Source: Anaerosomatales bacterium (GTDB taxonomy: Bacteria; Actinomycetota; Coriobacteriia; Anaerosomatales; Anaerosomataceae). From it: a stretch of DNA of 64,000 nucleotides. The position numbers and the translations under genes are program-made. Location of the stretch: NCBI GenBank assembly GCA_030019445.1, contig JASEEU010000001.1, positions 124,001 through 188,000 of the forward strand. The letters run 5' to 3'. Shown here piece by piece: positions 42,593 through 51,746 of the stretch; within the stretch, counting starts at the first letter, position 1, and the number at the start of each line of letters is the position of its first letter. The notes beneath the pieces were generated by a model, which saw only the letters and a list, made by a program, of their open reading frames with translations, was not told the DNA's origin and made no database searches.

Positions 42593-44011
42593 GTGGCCTC
42601 GGCGCTCAACAAGGTCCTCATCGCCAACCGCGGCGAGGTCGCGCTGCGCATCGTGCGCGCGTGCAAGGAGATGGGTATCGCGAGCGTCGCGGTGTACTCG
42701 GAGGCGGACCGCGACTGCCTCCACGCGCGCATGGCGGACGAAGCGATCTGCATCGGACCGGCCCCCTCGGCGCGAAGCTACCTCAATATGCCGGCGGTCA
42801 TCTCGGCGGCCCTGGTGACCGGCGCGGACGCTATCCACCCGGGGTACGGCTTCCTTGCCGAGAACGCCGCGTTCGCACGTGCGTGTGCTGACTCCAACAT
42901 CACGTTCATCGGCCCGGCGCCCGAGGCGATCGAGCGCATGGGCGACAAGGCGGTCGCGCGAAGCACGATGATGGCGGCGGGGGTCCCGTGCGTGCCGGGC
43001 AGTGACGGACCTGTGGAGACCGCAGACGCGGCGCTCGCGTTCGCCGAGGAAGTCGGCTTCCCCGTGCTCATCAAGGCATCGGCTGGCGGCGGCGGGAAGG
43101 GCATGCGTGTCGCTCGCGATGAACAGGAGCTGCGCGCGAACTTCACCGCGGCGAAGACCGAGGCGGCGGCGGCGTTCGGCAACGACACCGTCTACATCGA
43201 GAAGTACCTGACCCGGCCGAGGCATGTGGAGATCCAGGTGCTGGCCGATTCTCTCGGAAATGCGGTCTACCTGTTCGAGCGTGACTGCTCCATCCAGCGT
43301 CGGCACCAGAAGCTCATCGAGGAGGCGCCGTCCCCGGCGCTCTCGACCGAGCTGCGCGAGGCCATGGGCGCTGCGGCGCTCACCGCGGTACGAGCGGTCG
43401 GCTACGTCAACGCCGGCACGGTCGAGTTCCTGCTCGACGAGGACGGGTCGTTCTACTTCATGGAGATGAACACGCGCGTCCAGGTAGAGCATCCCGTCAC
43501 CGAGCAGATCACCGGTGTCGATATCATCAAGGAGCAGATCCGGATCGCCGCCGGCGAACCGATGCGCCACACCGAGCAGTCGGCTCTGGCGGTCCGCGGA
43601 CACGCCATCGAGTTCCGCATCAACGCCGAGGACCCGTTCGCGGGCTTTCGGCCACACCCGGGACGCATCGAGGTCTACAACTCGCCCGGCGGATTCGGCG
43701 TGCGGGTCGACAGCCACCTGTACTCGGGCTACGACGTGCCGCCGTACTACGACTCGTTGCTCGCGAAGCTGGTCGTATGGGGCGAGACACGCGCTGAGGC
43801 CATCGCCCGGGCGAGGCGCGCGCTCGACGAGTTCATCATCATCGGGATCCCCACGACCATCCCGTTCCACCAGTACGTGGTGGACGAGCCGCACTTCGAG
43901 CGCGGCGAGGTCTATACTGACTACGTGGAGCGGCACGTGCGGCCCGAGGACCTTACAGCACACGGGACCGGCGTCCGGCAGTCGGCGGAAGAGGAGGCGC
44001 GCGATGTCTGA
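42593..44011 (+). CDS. accC: Biotin carboxylase
   Basis: ATP-grasp biotin carboxylase of 472 residues. Seen: [31 protein letters not shown], the glycine-rich [14 protein letters not shown] lid, [43 protein letters not shown] with catalytic Glu/Asn/Arg, and [16 protein letters not shown] 42593 gives a normal N-terminus; the frame from 42500 is within the upstream gene. It charges the biotin carrier fused to the preceding subunit, and possibly others. The tail of about 20 residues is family-atypical. Confidence 0.96.
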   Translation: MASALNKVLIANRGEVALRIVRACKEMGIASVAVYSEADRDCLHARMADEAICIGPAPSARSYLNMPAVISAALVTGADAIHPGYGFLAENAAFARACADSNITFIGPAPEAIERMGDKAVARSTMMAAGVPCVPGSDGPVETADAALAFAEEVGFPVLIKASAGGGGKGMRVARDEQELRANFTAAKTEAAAAFGNDTVYIEKYLTRPRHVEIQVLADSLGNAVYLFERDCSIQRRHQKLIEEAPSPALSTELREAMGAAALTAVRAVGYVNAGTVEFLLDEDGSFYFMEMNTRVQVEHPVTEQITGVDIIKEQIRIAAGEPMRHTEQSALAVRGHAIEFRINAEDPFAGFRPHPGRIEVYNSPGGFGVRVDSHLYSGYDVPPYYDSLLAKLVVWGETRAEAIARARRALDEFIIIGIPTTIPFHQYVVDEPHFERGEVYTDYVERHVRPEDLTAHGTGVRQSAEEEARDV

Positions 44012-44357
44012 GGAGATCCGGCTCGAGGGACTTGGCGTCGCGCCGGGCGTGCTCGAGACCATCACCGCGCTTGCCACGAACAACGTCGAGGGCGTCGCGA
44101 GCGTCGCAGGGCAGGGGCTCGCGGGTCTCGTGCAGAAGGGCGGCTCGCGCGGCGGCTCGCGCGGCGTCTGCGTGAGCATCGGCGACGACGGCTCACTCCA
44201 CGTCGAGCTCCACGTGACGGTCGCGTACGGGACCCCGTTGCGCGCAGTGGCGACCGAAGTACAGCGCGCGGTCGCCGACGCGCTGCTGAGCCAGACGGGT
44301 CAGACCGTCTCGGCGGTCGACGTCTTCATCGACGGTATCGATTTCCCGGAGCGGTAG
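44004..44357 (+). CDS. Asp23/Gls24 family envelope stress protein
   Basis: A 117-residue DUF322 protein: [29 protein letters not shown], then a Gly/Ser/Arg insertion (GSRGGSRG), then [20 protein letters not shown] and a final [13 protein letters not shown]. It commonly stands before nusB in Gram-positive bacteria (yqhY in B. subtilis), where it has been linked to acetyl-CoA carboxylase. Here too it follows accC. Overlaps accC by 8 bases; ATG 44004 has GAGGAGG upstream. Confidence 0.87.
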   Translation: MSEEIRLEGLGVAPGVLETITALATNNVEGVASVAGQGLAGLVQKGGSRGGSRGVCVSIGDDGSLHVELHVTVAYGTPLRAVATEVQRAVADALLSQTGQTVSAVDVFIDGIDFPER

Positions 44358-44381
44358 CTCCCCGTACACCACGGACGGCTG

Positions 44382-44828
44382 ATGCTCGAACGGACCAAAG
44401 CGCGCCGGCAGGCGCTCCAGATCCTCTACCAACGTGAGATGACCGGCACGAGCGGCGCAGACATCCTCGAGAGCGGCCTTGTCGTGACCGAGGACGGCCC
44501 CGTGACCGAGTACTGTCGCACGCTGGTGCGCGAGACCGAGGCGCGCCAGGAGGCGATCGACCGCATCATCGAGGGCACGTCCGAGCACTGGGCGCTGTCG
44601 CGGATGCCGTTCGTAGACCGCAACATCCTGCGTCTCGCTGTCTACGAGATCGTCTTCGAGCGGGACGTCCCGGCCTCTGTCGCGATCAACGAGGCCGTCG
44701 AGATGGCCAAGGTGTATGGCGGTGACGACTCGTCGAAGTTCGTGAACGGCGTGCTCGGCAGGATCGCCGAGGAGTACGCTGAGGGGCATGCTGAAGGTGT
44801 GGAACCACACGAGACGGAGGCGGAGTAG
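44382..44828 (+). CDS. nusB: Transcription antitermination factor NusB
   Basis: All-helical NusB of 148 residues, part of the rRNA antitermination complex with NusE. Seen: N-terminal ARRQALQILYQREMTG-like segment (RRQALQILYQREM), the central helix with LSRMPFVDRNILRLAVYEI, and AINEAVEMAKVYGGDDSSKFVNGVLGRI, the family signature in pieces. It sits between the Gls24 gene and xseB, a standard order. Confidence 0.95.
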   Translation: MLERTKARRQALQILYQREMTGTSGADILESGLVVTEDGPVTEYCRTLVRETEARQEAIDRIIEGTSEHWALSRMPFVDRNILRLAVYEIVFERDVPASVAINEAVEMAKVYGGDDSSKFVNGVLGRIAEEYAEGHAEGVEPHETEAE

Positions 44829-44831
44829 GGG

Positions 44832-45191
44832 ATGGCGGACGAGCGGTACACGTTCGAGCAGGCCAGGGTTCGGCTGGATGAGATCGCGTCCCAGGTCCGC
44901 AAGAAGGACACCTCGCTCGAGAAGAGCCTCGAGCTGCTCGAAGAGGGCGTGCGGCTCGCCGGGATCTGCACCGAGCTCGTGGACCACACGGACTTCAGCG
45001 AGACGAGAGCCGTTCCGCCGGTAGAGGATGAGGCGACGGGCGAGGGCGAGGACGGCGAGGCCGGTATCCCGGCTGCCGATGCCGAGCCCGCAGGACCGGC
45101 CGGAGATCATGCCGCATCCATGGGCACCGGCGAGGATGCGTCGACCGAGGCGGATGCAGGGGCCGACGTCGACGAGCCCACGGAGGCCTAG
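44832..45191 (+). CDS. xseB: Exodeoxyribonuclease VII small subunit with acidic C-terminal extension
   Basis: Residues 1-60 are a normal XseB two-helix domain (FEQARVRLDEIASQVRKKDT, LEKSLELLEEGVRLAGICTE). Residues 60-119 are an extra, strongly acidic Glu/Asp/Ala/Gly tail not found in typical XseB of about 80 residues. The large subunit gene xseA, usually adjacent, is not next to it or anywhere in this window. Three bases after nusB; GGGG RBS weak. Confidence 0.85.
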   Translation: MADERYTFEQARVRLDEIASQVRKKDTSLEKSLELLEEGVRLAGICTELVDHTDFSETRAVPPVEDEATGEGEDGEAGIPAADAEPAGPAGDHAASMGTGEDASTEADAGADVDEPTEA

Positions 45192-45258
45192 GCGCGCTGA
45201 CGTTCGGTTTTCCGCGTCGTTACGGCGCGGGGTCGGTCATGGAGCGAACGGGCGTGCG

Positions 45259-45267
45259 TGATACGAT
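45259..45267 (+). promoter_or_regulatory. Extended -10 promoter of dxs
   Basis: TGATACGAT (TGn plus TACGAT) stands 48 bases before the dxs start and shares TACGAT with the 6S-like RNA promoter. Confidence 0.55.
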
Positions 45268-45315
45268 TGTCCGGATTCCTGCGAGAGACACCGCCGAGCC
45301 AAGAGAGGGTCACGC

Positions 45316-47265
45316 TTGGGCGAGGAACGCATACTCGACTCGATCGCTTCACCGGCCGATCTCAAGCCGCTCGAGCCTGAGCAGCTCGTCCGCCTGGCCG
45401 CCGAGATCCGGGAGGAGCTCATCAGGACCGTCTCGGTGACGGGCGGTCACCTCGCACCCAATCTCGGCATCGTCGAGCTCACGCTCGGTCTGCACCGGGC
45501 CCTCGATTGTCCGTCGGACAAGATCGTCTGGGATGTCGGTCACCAGTCCTACGTGCACAAGCTGCTCACCGGCCGCCGCGAGCGCTTCGACACGCTGCGC
45601 ACGTACGGCGGGGTCTGCGGCTTCCCCAAGCGCACCGAGAGTCCGTATGACGTGCATGACGCCGGCCACGCGAGCAACTCCATCTCCGTAGCGCTCGGCC
45701 TTGCCGCCGCCCGTGACGCGGTCGGAGGGACCGAGCACGTCGTGGCGGTCATCGGCGATGGTGCCCTCACCGGAGGTATGGCGTTCGAGGCGCTCAACCA
45801 CGCCGGGCACCTGGGGACGCGACTCATCATCGTGTTGAACGACAACGAGATGTCGATCGCGTCGAACGTGGGAGCGCTCTCGAGCTACCTGGCGCGGGTT
45901 CGACTCGACCCGCGCTACCGGCGCCTGCGCGATGACGTGGAGTCCGCGCTGGCGAAGACGCGTCTCGGAGCGGCCATGGTCGCCGCGGGCGAGGCCGCCA
46001 AGGAGTCGGTCAAGCAGCTGCTCGTTCCCGGGATGCTCTTCGAGGAGCTCGGCATCACCTACATCGGCCCCGTCGACGGCCACGACGTCGGTCAGGTCCA
46101 GAACGCGGTCACCTGGGCCAAGTCGAACGACGGCCCGGTCATCATCCACGCCGTCACGCGCAAGGGCAAGGGATACTCGCATGCCGAGGACCGCCCCGAC
46201 ACCTTCCACGGCATCTCACCCTTCTCGGTGGAGAGCGGCAAGGTGAACGGCGGCTCCGCGGACGCGCTGAGCTACACCGAGACGTTCGGCCGCGCGCTCG
46301 TCGCTGAGGCCGCGGACGACGAACGCATCGTCGCCATCACGGCGGCGATGCCTGCGGGCACAGGCCTGAGCTACTTCGCCGAGACGTACCCCGATCGTTT
46401 CTTCGACGTCGGCATCGCAGAGCAGCACGCCGTCGCGCTCGCCGCGGGACTCGCGCATGGGGGACAGGTTCCGGTGGTCGCCATCTACTCGACCTTCATG
46501 CAGCGGGCGTACGATCAGGTCATCGAGGATGTCGCGCTGCAGAACCTGCACGTGGTCTTCGCGCTCGACCGCGCAGGGCTGGTCGGCGAGGACGGACCAA
46601 CGCACCACGGCGTGTTCGACATGACGTTTCTGCGCGCCGTCCCGAACCTCATGATCATGGCCCCGGCCGATGAAGCCGAGTGCGTCCACATGCTGCACAC
46701 GGCGCTCGCCGCCGACGGCCCCGTCGCCATCCGTTATCCGCGTGGCGCCGGCGAAGGCAGGCCGCTGCCCGAGACGCCCGTCGTACTCGAGGCGGGGAAG
46801 GCTGAGATCAGGAGGGACGCCCCGGGGCGCGATGTGGCACTCCTCGCGATCGGTCGGATGGTGGGTGCCGCCGAGAGGGCGGCCGAGCTGCTGGGGACGG
46901 AGGGCGTGGACGCATCGGTCGTCAACATGCGCTGGCTGAAGCCGATCGACCTCGAGGTCGTGGCGTGGGCGGCCGAGCATCGGCTGGTCGTGGTGGTCGA
47001 GGAGAACACGGCGTTGGGCGGCCTTGGTGCGGCCGTGCTGGAATCGCTGTCGGACCTCGGAGCGTTCTCATCCGTTCTCAGGCTCGCGATCCCGGATTGC
47101 TTCGTCACGCACGGAGCGACCTCGCGACTGCTTGCCGAGGTCGGACTCACCCCGGAGGGCATCCGCGGTGCGGTCATGGGGCGCCTCCTCGATCTCGAAG
47201 ACGGCGTTTCGTCTCGGAAGGACGTGGCTCATGAGCAGACGTCGAGCCGACGTCGTGCTCGTTGA
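45316..47265 (+). CDS. dxs: 1-deoxy-D-xylulose-5-phosphate synthase
   Basis: Thiamine-diphosphate enzyme opening the MEP isoprenoid pathway, 649 residues. Seen: GHLAPNLGIVELTLGLHRA, DVGHQSYVHKLLTGR, HDAGHASNSISVALGLA, ThDP motif GDGALTGGMAFEALNHAG then LNDNEMSI, GPVDGHD, and DVGIAEQHAVALAAGLA in the pyrimidine domain. The start is TTG 45316, with GAGAGGG before it. It overlaps tlyA by 35 bases, an unusually long overlap for this window. Confidence 0.96.
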   Translation: MGEERILDSIASPADLKPLEPEQLVRLAAEIREELIRTVSVTGGHLAPNLGIVELTLGLHRALDCPSDKIVWDVGHQSYVHKLLTGRRERFDTLRTYGGVCGFPKRTESPYDVHDAGHASNSISVALGLAAARDAVGGTEHVVAVIGDGALTGGMAFEALNHAGHLGTRLIIVLNDNEMSIASNVGALSSYLARVRLDPRYRRLRDDVESALAKTRLGAAMVAAGEAAKESVKQLLVPGMLFEELGITYIGPVDGHDVGQVQNAVTWAKSNDGPVIIHAVTRKGKGYSHAEDRPDTFHGISPFSVESGKVNGGSADALSYTETFGRALVAEAADDERIVAITAAMPAGTGLSYFAETYPDRFFDVGIAEQHAVALAAGLAHGGQVPVVAIYSTFMQRAYDQVIEDVALQNLHVVFALDRAGLVGEDGPTHHGVFDMTFLRAVPNLMIMAPADEAECVHMLHTALAADGPVAIRYPRGAGEGRPLPETPVVLEAGKAEIRRDAPGRDVALLAIGRMVGAAERAAELLGTEGVDASVVNMRWLKPIDLEVVAWAAEHRLVVVVEENTALGGLGAAVLESLSDLGAFSSVLRLAIPDCFVTHGATSRLLAEVGLTPEGIRGAVMGRLLDLEDGVSSRKDVAHEQTSSRRRAR

Positions 47266-48025
47266 GCGCGGCTTCTTCCCCTCGCGCGAGCAGGCCCGGG
47301 CCGCGATCCTGGCCGGTGATGTGACGGTCGATGGCGTCGTTGTACGCAAGGCCGGCCATGAGGTCGAGGACGACGCTGCGCTCGCCGTCGCTGAGCGGCA
47401 GCGGTACGTCTCACGCGGCGGGCTCAAGCTGGAGGGAGCGCTTGAGCGGTTCGGCATAGATCCGCACGGCCTCCGAGTCATAGACGTGGGTGCGTCCACG
47501 GGCGGGTTCACTGATTGTCTCCTGCAGCGGGGCGCTGCCGAGGTGACCGCAGTCGATGTGGGCTACGGCCAACTTGCCTGGACCCTGCGCACCGATGACC
47601 GTGTCCGCGTGTTCGAGCGTACGAACATACGGCATGCCGCGCCGGAGACGCTCGGCGCACCGTTCGAAGCGGCTGTGGTGGACGTGTCGTTCATCGGTCT
47701 GGACAAGGTCCTTCCGACGCTCCTGCCGATGATCTCCGACGACGGCTGGGTGTTGGCTCTTGTTAAGCCGCAGTTCGAGGCCGGTAAAGGTCGTGTCGGT
47801 AAGAAGGGGGTAGTGCGCGATCCCGCAGTGCACGAAGCGGTGCTCGAGGCGGTGGCGGCCGAAGCGCGTTCGGCAGGATGGACGGTGCGTGGTCTCGGCT
47901 GGTCGCCAGTCAAGGGGCCTGAAGGTAATATCGAGTTTTGGGCATGGTTCACGAGAAGCGGCAGAGAGAGCGACGTGTCGGTCGCCCATGTCGTGGCCGC
48001 GGCTCATGAGGCGTTAGGGGAGTAG
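47231..48025 (+). CDS. tlyA: TlyA-family rRNA methyltransferase
   Basis: A 264-residue S4-plus-FtsJ protein; mycobacterial TlyA 2'-O-methylates 16S and 23S rRNA cytidines. The S4 domain (ADVVLVERGFFPSREQARAA) spans 1-65. The methyltransferase has the SAM motif VIDVGASTGGFTDCLLQRGA and later VKPQFEAGKGRVGKKGVVRD. ATG 47231 has GGAAGGA upstream and begins with conserved residues; the frame from 47024 is inside dxs. Followed by nadK and recN, as in Mycobacterium. Confidence 0.93.
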   Translation: MSRRRADVVLVERGFFPSREQARAAILAGDVTVDGVVVRKAGHEVEDDAALAVAERQRYVSRGGLKLEGALERFGIDPHGLRVIDVGASTGGFTDCLLQRGAAEVTAVDVGYGQLAWTLRTDDRVRVFERTNIRHAAPETLGAPFEAAVVDVSFIGLDKVLPTLLPMISDDGWVLALVKPQFEAGKGRVGKKGVVRDPAVHEAVLEAVAAEARSAGWTVRGLGWSPVKGPEGNIEFWAWFTRSGRESDVSVAHVVAAAHEALGE

Positions 48026-48027
48026 GC

Positions 48028-48876
48028 GTGCGCGTTCTGCTCGTACCGAATCCGGCCAATCCACGCTCGACGGGCGCGGCGGTCGATGCCGCGACGTGGC
48101 TCGTCTCCCGGGGCTATCAGCCGCTGCTCGCGGCGGACGATGCGGAGGCCTGCGATCTGGGGAGGTATGCCGTCGCGCGGACCGACATCGGTGCACCGGA
48201 GCTCGCGGTCGCGCTCGGTGGTGACGGCACCATCTTGAAGGCGGTGCATCTGCTGGGTGACGTGGATACGCCGGTGCTCGGCGTGAATCTCGGCCGCCTC
48301 GGGTTCCTTTCGGGAGCACAGGGCGAGGACCTCCAGGAGGCGCTTGCCGCAGCCGTTGCAGGCGAGGTCGGTATCGAGCGTCGGCAGACGCTCTTCGCCG
48401 ACGTGGCGGTCGGAGGACGTCATGCCGGGAGGTATCGCGCGTTGAACGAGGTCTTCATCGGACGTGGCACGGGTACCCGCGTCGTCGAGCTCGAGATCAA
48501 GGTGAACGGCGGAAGACTGACACGCTTGATCTGCGATGGCGTCATCATCGCCAGCGCGACGGGCTCGACGGCGTATGCGCTTTCTGCGGGCGGCCCGATC
48601 GTCTCGCCGGACGTGCGGGGGATGGTGCTTGTGCCCGTCGCGCCGCATACCCTGACATCCCGGGCGGTCGTCCTCGGCCCGTCGGACCACATCGAGGTGG
48701 CATGTCCCAACCCCGCGCGCGCGGACGCGTGCGTGTCGATCGACGGCGATCAGGTGCCGTGCCGCCGCATGCTCGACGGCGTGACGATCGGGGTCGCCGA
48801 TCACGATGTCAGGCTCCTGCGCATGGATGGCAGGAGCTTCTACGACGTGCTCGCCGATTCGTTCCTGGGAGACTGA
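48028..48876 (+). CDS. nadK: NAD kinase
   Basis: Makes NADP from NAD; 282 residues. Seen: the GGDGTILKAVHLL motif, GVNLGRLGFLSG, and ATGSTAYALSAGGPIVSP with VAPHTLTSR. It starts with GTG two bases after tlyA. The neighbouring dehydrogenase aroE and the MEP enzymes use NADPH, but no specific functional link is implied. Confidence 0.95.
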   Translation: MRVLLVPNPANPRSTGAAVDAATWLVSRGYQPLLAADDAEACDLGRYAVARTDIGAPELAVALGGDGTILKAVHLLGDVDTPVLGVNLGRLGFLSGAQGEDLQEALAAAVAGEVGIERRQTLFADVAVGGRHAGRYRALNEVFIGRGTGTRVVELEIKVNGGRLTRLICDGVIIASATGSTAYALSAGGPIVSPDVRGMVLVPVAPHTLTSRAVVLGPSDHIEVACPNPARADACVSIDGDQVPCRRMLDGVTIGVADHDVRLLRMDGRSFYDVLADSFLGD

Positions 48877-48877
48877 C

Positions 48878-50503
48878 GTGCTGCTCGAGCTGCACGTCAA
48901 GGACCTTGCGCTCGTCGAGGACGTCTGGCTCCGGTTCGACCCGGGGATGACGGTCCTCACCGGTGAGACCGGCGCCGGAAAGACCGTGCTCGTCGAGGCG
49001 CTCAAGCTGCTGCTCGGGGAGCGCGCGGACTCGACGCTCGTGCGCTCCGGCGCTGAGGAGGCGCTCGTCGAGGGCCGCTTCGAAGCCGACGGGGCGGAGA
49101 TCGTCGTGCAGCGCCGCGTGAGCGCGGACGGCCGTTCGCGATGCACGCTCGACGGCACGATGGCGACGGTGGGGATGCTGGCCGAGAGACTCGGCCCCCT
49201 CGTCGACCTCCACGGGCAACACGACCATCAGGCGCTGCTGCATCCGTCGAACCACCGTGCATACCTCGACCGCTCGATCGGTGCCGAGGCGGAACGGGCG
49301 CTCGCAGAGTACCGAACGGCGTTCGCTGCGGCGTCCGCGGCGAGGACCGCGCTGGCCGAGCTTGAAGAGTCGCTGGCGGATCGCGAGCGACAGGCGGATT
49401 TCTTGCGCTTCCAGCTCAACGACATCGAGAGCGCCGCTCCACGCACCGGAGAGGACGATGAGATCGATGCGCTGTTGCCGCGTCTGCGGCATGCGGAGCG
49501 GCTCATGGACGCTGCCGCGACCGCTCACGCGGCGTTGCGCGACGAGGAGGGCGCGTGGGAGGCGCTCGGCGCGGCGGTGGCCGCGCTGTCCGGGGCGTCC
49601 GGACTCGACCCCGCGCTCGATGCACTCCACGACGATCTCGTCCAGGCGGCAGCCGCGGTGGATGGCGTCGGCTCGCGTCTGCGAGCCTATGCCGAGAGCG
49701 TCGAGCACGATCCCCGTGCGCTCGATGAGGCCGAGGCACGCCGTGCCGTGCTCGACACGTTGAAGCGCAAGTACGGACCGACGCTCGGCGACGTCGCGCG
49801 CGTCAGGGACCAGGCTGTGGAGCGGCTCGCGGCTCTCGATGCCGGCGAGGAGGGGCTGAGCGCGTCGCGCGAGCGCGTGGCCGAGAGCGAACGTGCGCTC
49901 CGCGATGCGGGCGGCGTGCTGCAGGGCGTCCGCGACGCGGCTGTCGGAGGATTCGAGAGCGCGTTGCAGAGGGCTGCATCCGAGCTCGCGCTGCCCGGGG
50001 CCGTGTTCCGCGTCCGACGCGAGGAGCTGCCGTTCGAGGCGTGGACGGCCGACGGACCTGAACGTGTGGAGTTCCTCTTCAGCGCGAGCGCGGGAGACGA
50101 GCCCAAGCCGCTGGCGAAGATCGCGTCCGGCGGTGAGACATCTCGCGTGATGCTTGCGCTCAAGAGCGTCCTGGGAGACGCCGATGACGTCCCGGTTCTT
50201 GCGTTCGACGAGGTCGACGCGGGCATCGGAGGTGCGACAGCCCTCGCGGTGGGAGAGCGGCTGGCGTCGCTCGCCGCGGATCGCCAGGTGCTCGTGATCA
50301 CGCACCTCGCGCAGGTGGCCGCGTTCGCGGACCATCAGGTCGTCGTTCACAAGGCGCGCGAGGGGGAGCGTTCGGTCACGCGGGTGCGCGTCGTCGACGA
50401 CGAGGAGCGCGTGGCCGAGATCGCGCGGATGCTCTCCGGCAACGCGAGCGAGACCGGCCTGGCGCACGCACGCGAGCTGTTGTCGCAGGTTGCGGCTCGC
50501 TGA
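48878..50503 (+). CDS. recN: DNA repair protein RecN
   Basis: SMC-like ATPase of 541 residues, used in double-strand break repair. Walker A is GETGAGKTVLVEALKLLLGE near residue 28, a Q-loop HGQHDHQALL follows, two coiled-coil arms span about 150-380, the signature is KIASGGETSRVMLALKS, and Walker B is VLAFDEVDAGIGG. GTG 48878 is chosen because the protein then starts at the conserved LLELHVKDLALVE; the frame from 48806 is inside nadK. A GAGCGA/TCGCTC hairpin (50515-50530) follows the stop. Confidence 0.95.
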   Translation: MLLELHVKDLALVEDVWLRFDPGMTVLTGETGAGKTVLVEALKLLLGERADSTLVRSGAEEALVEGRFEADGAEIVVQRRVSADGRSRCTLDGTMATVGMLAERLGPLVDLHGQHDHQALLHPSNHRAYLDRSIGAEAERALAEYRTAFAAASAARTALAELEESLADRERQADFLRFQLNDIESAAPRTGEDDEIDALLPRLRHAERLMDAAATAHAALRDEEGAWEALGAAVAALSGASGLDPALDALHDDLVQAAAAVDGVGSRLRAYAESVEHDPRALDEAEARRAVLDTLKRKYGPTLGDVARVRDQAVERLAALDAGEEGLSASRERVAESERALRDAGGVLQGVRDAAVGGFESALQRAASELALPGAVFRVRREELPFEAWTADGPERVEFLFSASAGDEPKPLAKIASGGETSRVMLALKSVLGDADDVPVLAFDEVDAGIGGATALAVGERLASLAADRQVLVITHLAQVAAFADHQVVVHKAREGERSVTRVRVVDDEERVAEIARMLSGNASETGLAHARELLSQVAAR

Positions 50504-50530
50504 CGGTGTCTCTGGAGCGATCCGTCGCTC

Positions 50531-50539
50531 TGGTAGACT
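50531..50539 (+). promoter_or_regulatory. Extended -10 promoter of steA-mctB
   Basis: TGGTAGACT (TGn plus TAGACT) overlaps the end of a 6-pair hairpin at 50515-50530 and lies 68 bases before the steA ATG. Confidence 0.45.
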
Positions 50540-50607
50540 CGCGGGATGACCCCGGCCCGGTTGGGGATATGCGTGCGCCATGACGTGCGTACGCGGGAAG
50601 GACGTCC

Positions 50608-51729
50608 ATGCGGTTCGAGGGCACCGCCCGGCTCGACAAGAGGACCAAGGATCTCGTCAAGCGGCTCGGGCGCAACGACATCGCTATCGTCGATCATGCG
50701 GACATGGACCGCGTGAGCGCTGAAGCGTTGCTCGAGACGGGCGTCGAGGTCGTGGTGAACGCCGCGCCGTCCATCTCGGGAGCGTATCCCAACGTCGGAC
50801 CGCTTCTGCTCGTGCGCGCTGGCGTGCGCGTCATCGATGACGTGGGGCAGGACGTGTTCGAGGCGGTCTCCGAGGGCGACCGCGTCGCCATCGTCGGCGG
50901 GGACGTGCTGAAGGACGATGTGGTGGTCGCGCGGGGCACACGCCTCACCATCGATGGTATCGAACACGCGATGGAGGCTGCCCGAGAGGGTCTCGGTGAC
51001 CGGCTGGACAGCTTCGCGCGAAACACCCTCGAGTTCCTGGAGAAGGAGAAGGCGCTGCTCTCCGAGGGTGTGGAGGTGCCGCGCCTGCGCACCGCTATCC
51101 ATGGGCGACAGGTGCTGGTCGTCGTGCGCGGCTATGACTACAAAGACGACCTCCGGGCGCTCAAGCCCTACATCCACGAGATGCGACCGGTCCTGATCGG
51201 CGTCGACGGAGGCGCGGACGCGCTGCTCGAGGCGGGTCTGACGCCCGACATCATCGTCGGCGACATGGACTCGGTCTCAGACAGGGCGCTGCGCAGCGGG
51301 GCCGAACTCGTCGTTCACGCGTATCCCGACGGTCGATGCCCGGGTATGGAGCGGATCGAAACGCTCGGCCTCTCGGGTGTGGCGTGGCCCATCCAGGCCA
51401 CGAGCGAGGATATCGGATTGCTGCTCGCTCATGAGTCCGGCGCGGACCTCATCGTCGCCGTCGGGACGCATGTGAGCCTCGTCGAGTATCTCGACAAGGG
51501 CCGCAACGGCATGGCATCGACGTTCCTCGTGCGCCTCAAGGTCGGCCCGAAGCTTGTCGACGCCAAGGGCGTCAACAAGCTCTGGCGCGCCACCGTCCGT
51601 CCTTCGCAGCTCGTACTGCTCGTGCTCGCCGCCCTGTCGGTCGTCACCTCCGCGATCCTCATCTCCCCGCCTGCCCGCATGTTCATCTCGTTGTTGCTTC
51701 TGCGGGTCCGCACGGCGCTGGGCATCTGA
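50608..51729 (+). CDS. steA: SteA-like protein (thiamine pyrophosphokinase-like fold, Rv1697 family)
   Basis: A 373-residue protein of the family between recN and mctB in actinobacteria; the corynebacterial member SteA is tied to cytokinesis. The N-terminal part (GTARLDKRTKDLVKRL, NAAPSISGAYPNVGP) is family-specific. The middle is TPK-like (LIGVDGGADALLEAGLTPDI, VGDMDSVSD), keeping the GDMDS aspartates, then ATSEDIGLLLAHE. The C-terminus has one or two membrane helices (QLVLLVLAALSVVTSAILI). No adjacent SteB-type gene is recognised beyond the MctB-like protein. Confidence 0.85.
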   Translation: MRFEGTARLDKRTKDLVKRLGRNDIAIVDHADMDRVSAEALLETGVEVVVNAAPSISGAYPNVGPLLLVRAGVRVIDDVGQDVFEAVSEGDRVAIVGGDVLKDDVVVARGTRLTIDGIEHAMEAAREGLGDRLDSFARNTLEFLEKEKALLSEGVEVPRLRTAIHGRQVLVVVRGYDYKDDLRALKPYIHEMRPVLIGVDGGADALLEAGLTPDIIVGDMDSVSDRALRSGAELVVHAYPDGRCPGMERIETLGLSGVAWPIQATSEDIGLLLAHESGADLIVAVGTHVSLVEYLDKGRNGMASTFLVRLKVGPKLVDAKGVNKLWRATVRPSQLVLLVLAALSVVTSAILISPPARMFISLLLLRVRTALGI

Positions 51730-51746
51730 GACGAAGGGAAGCTTCG

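Noticed and set aside
43515-44003. Long extension of the Gls24 protein
   Set aside because: Shadow of accC; ATG 44004 has GAGGAGG and gives a normal family length.
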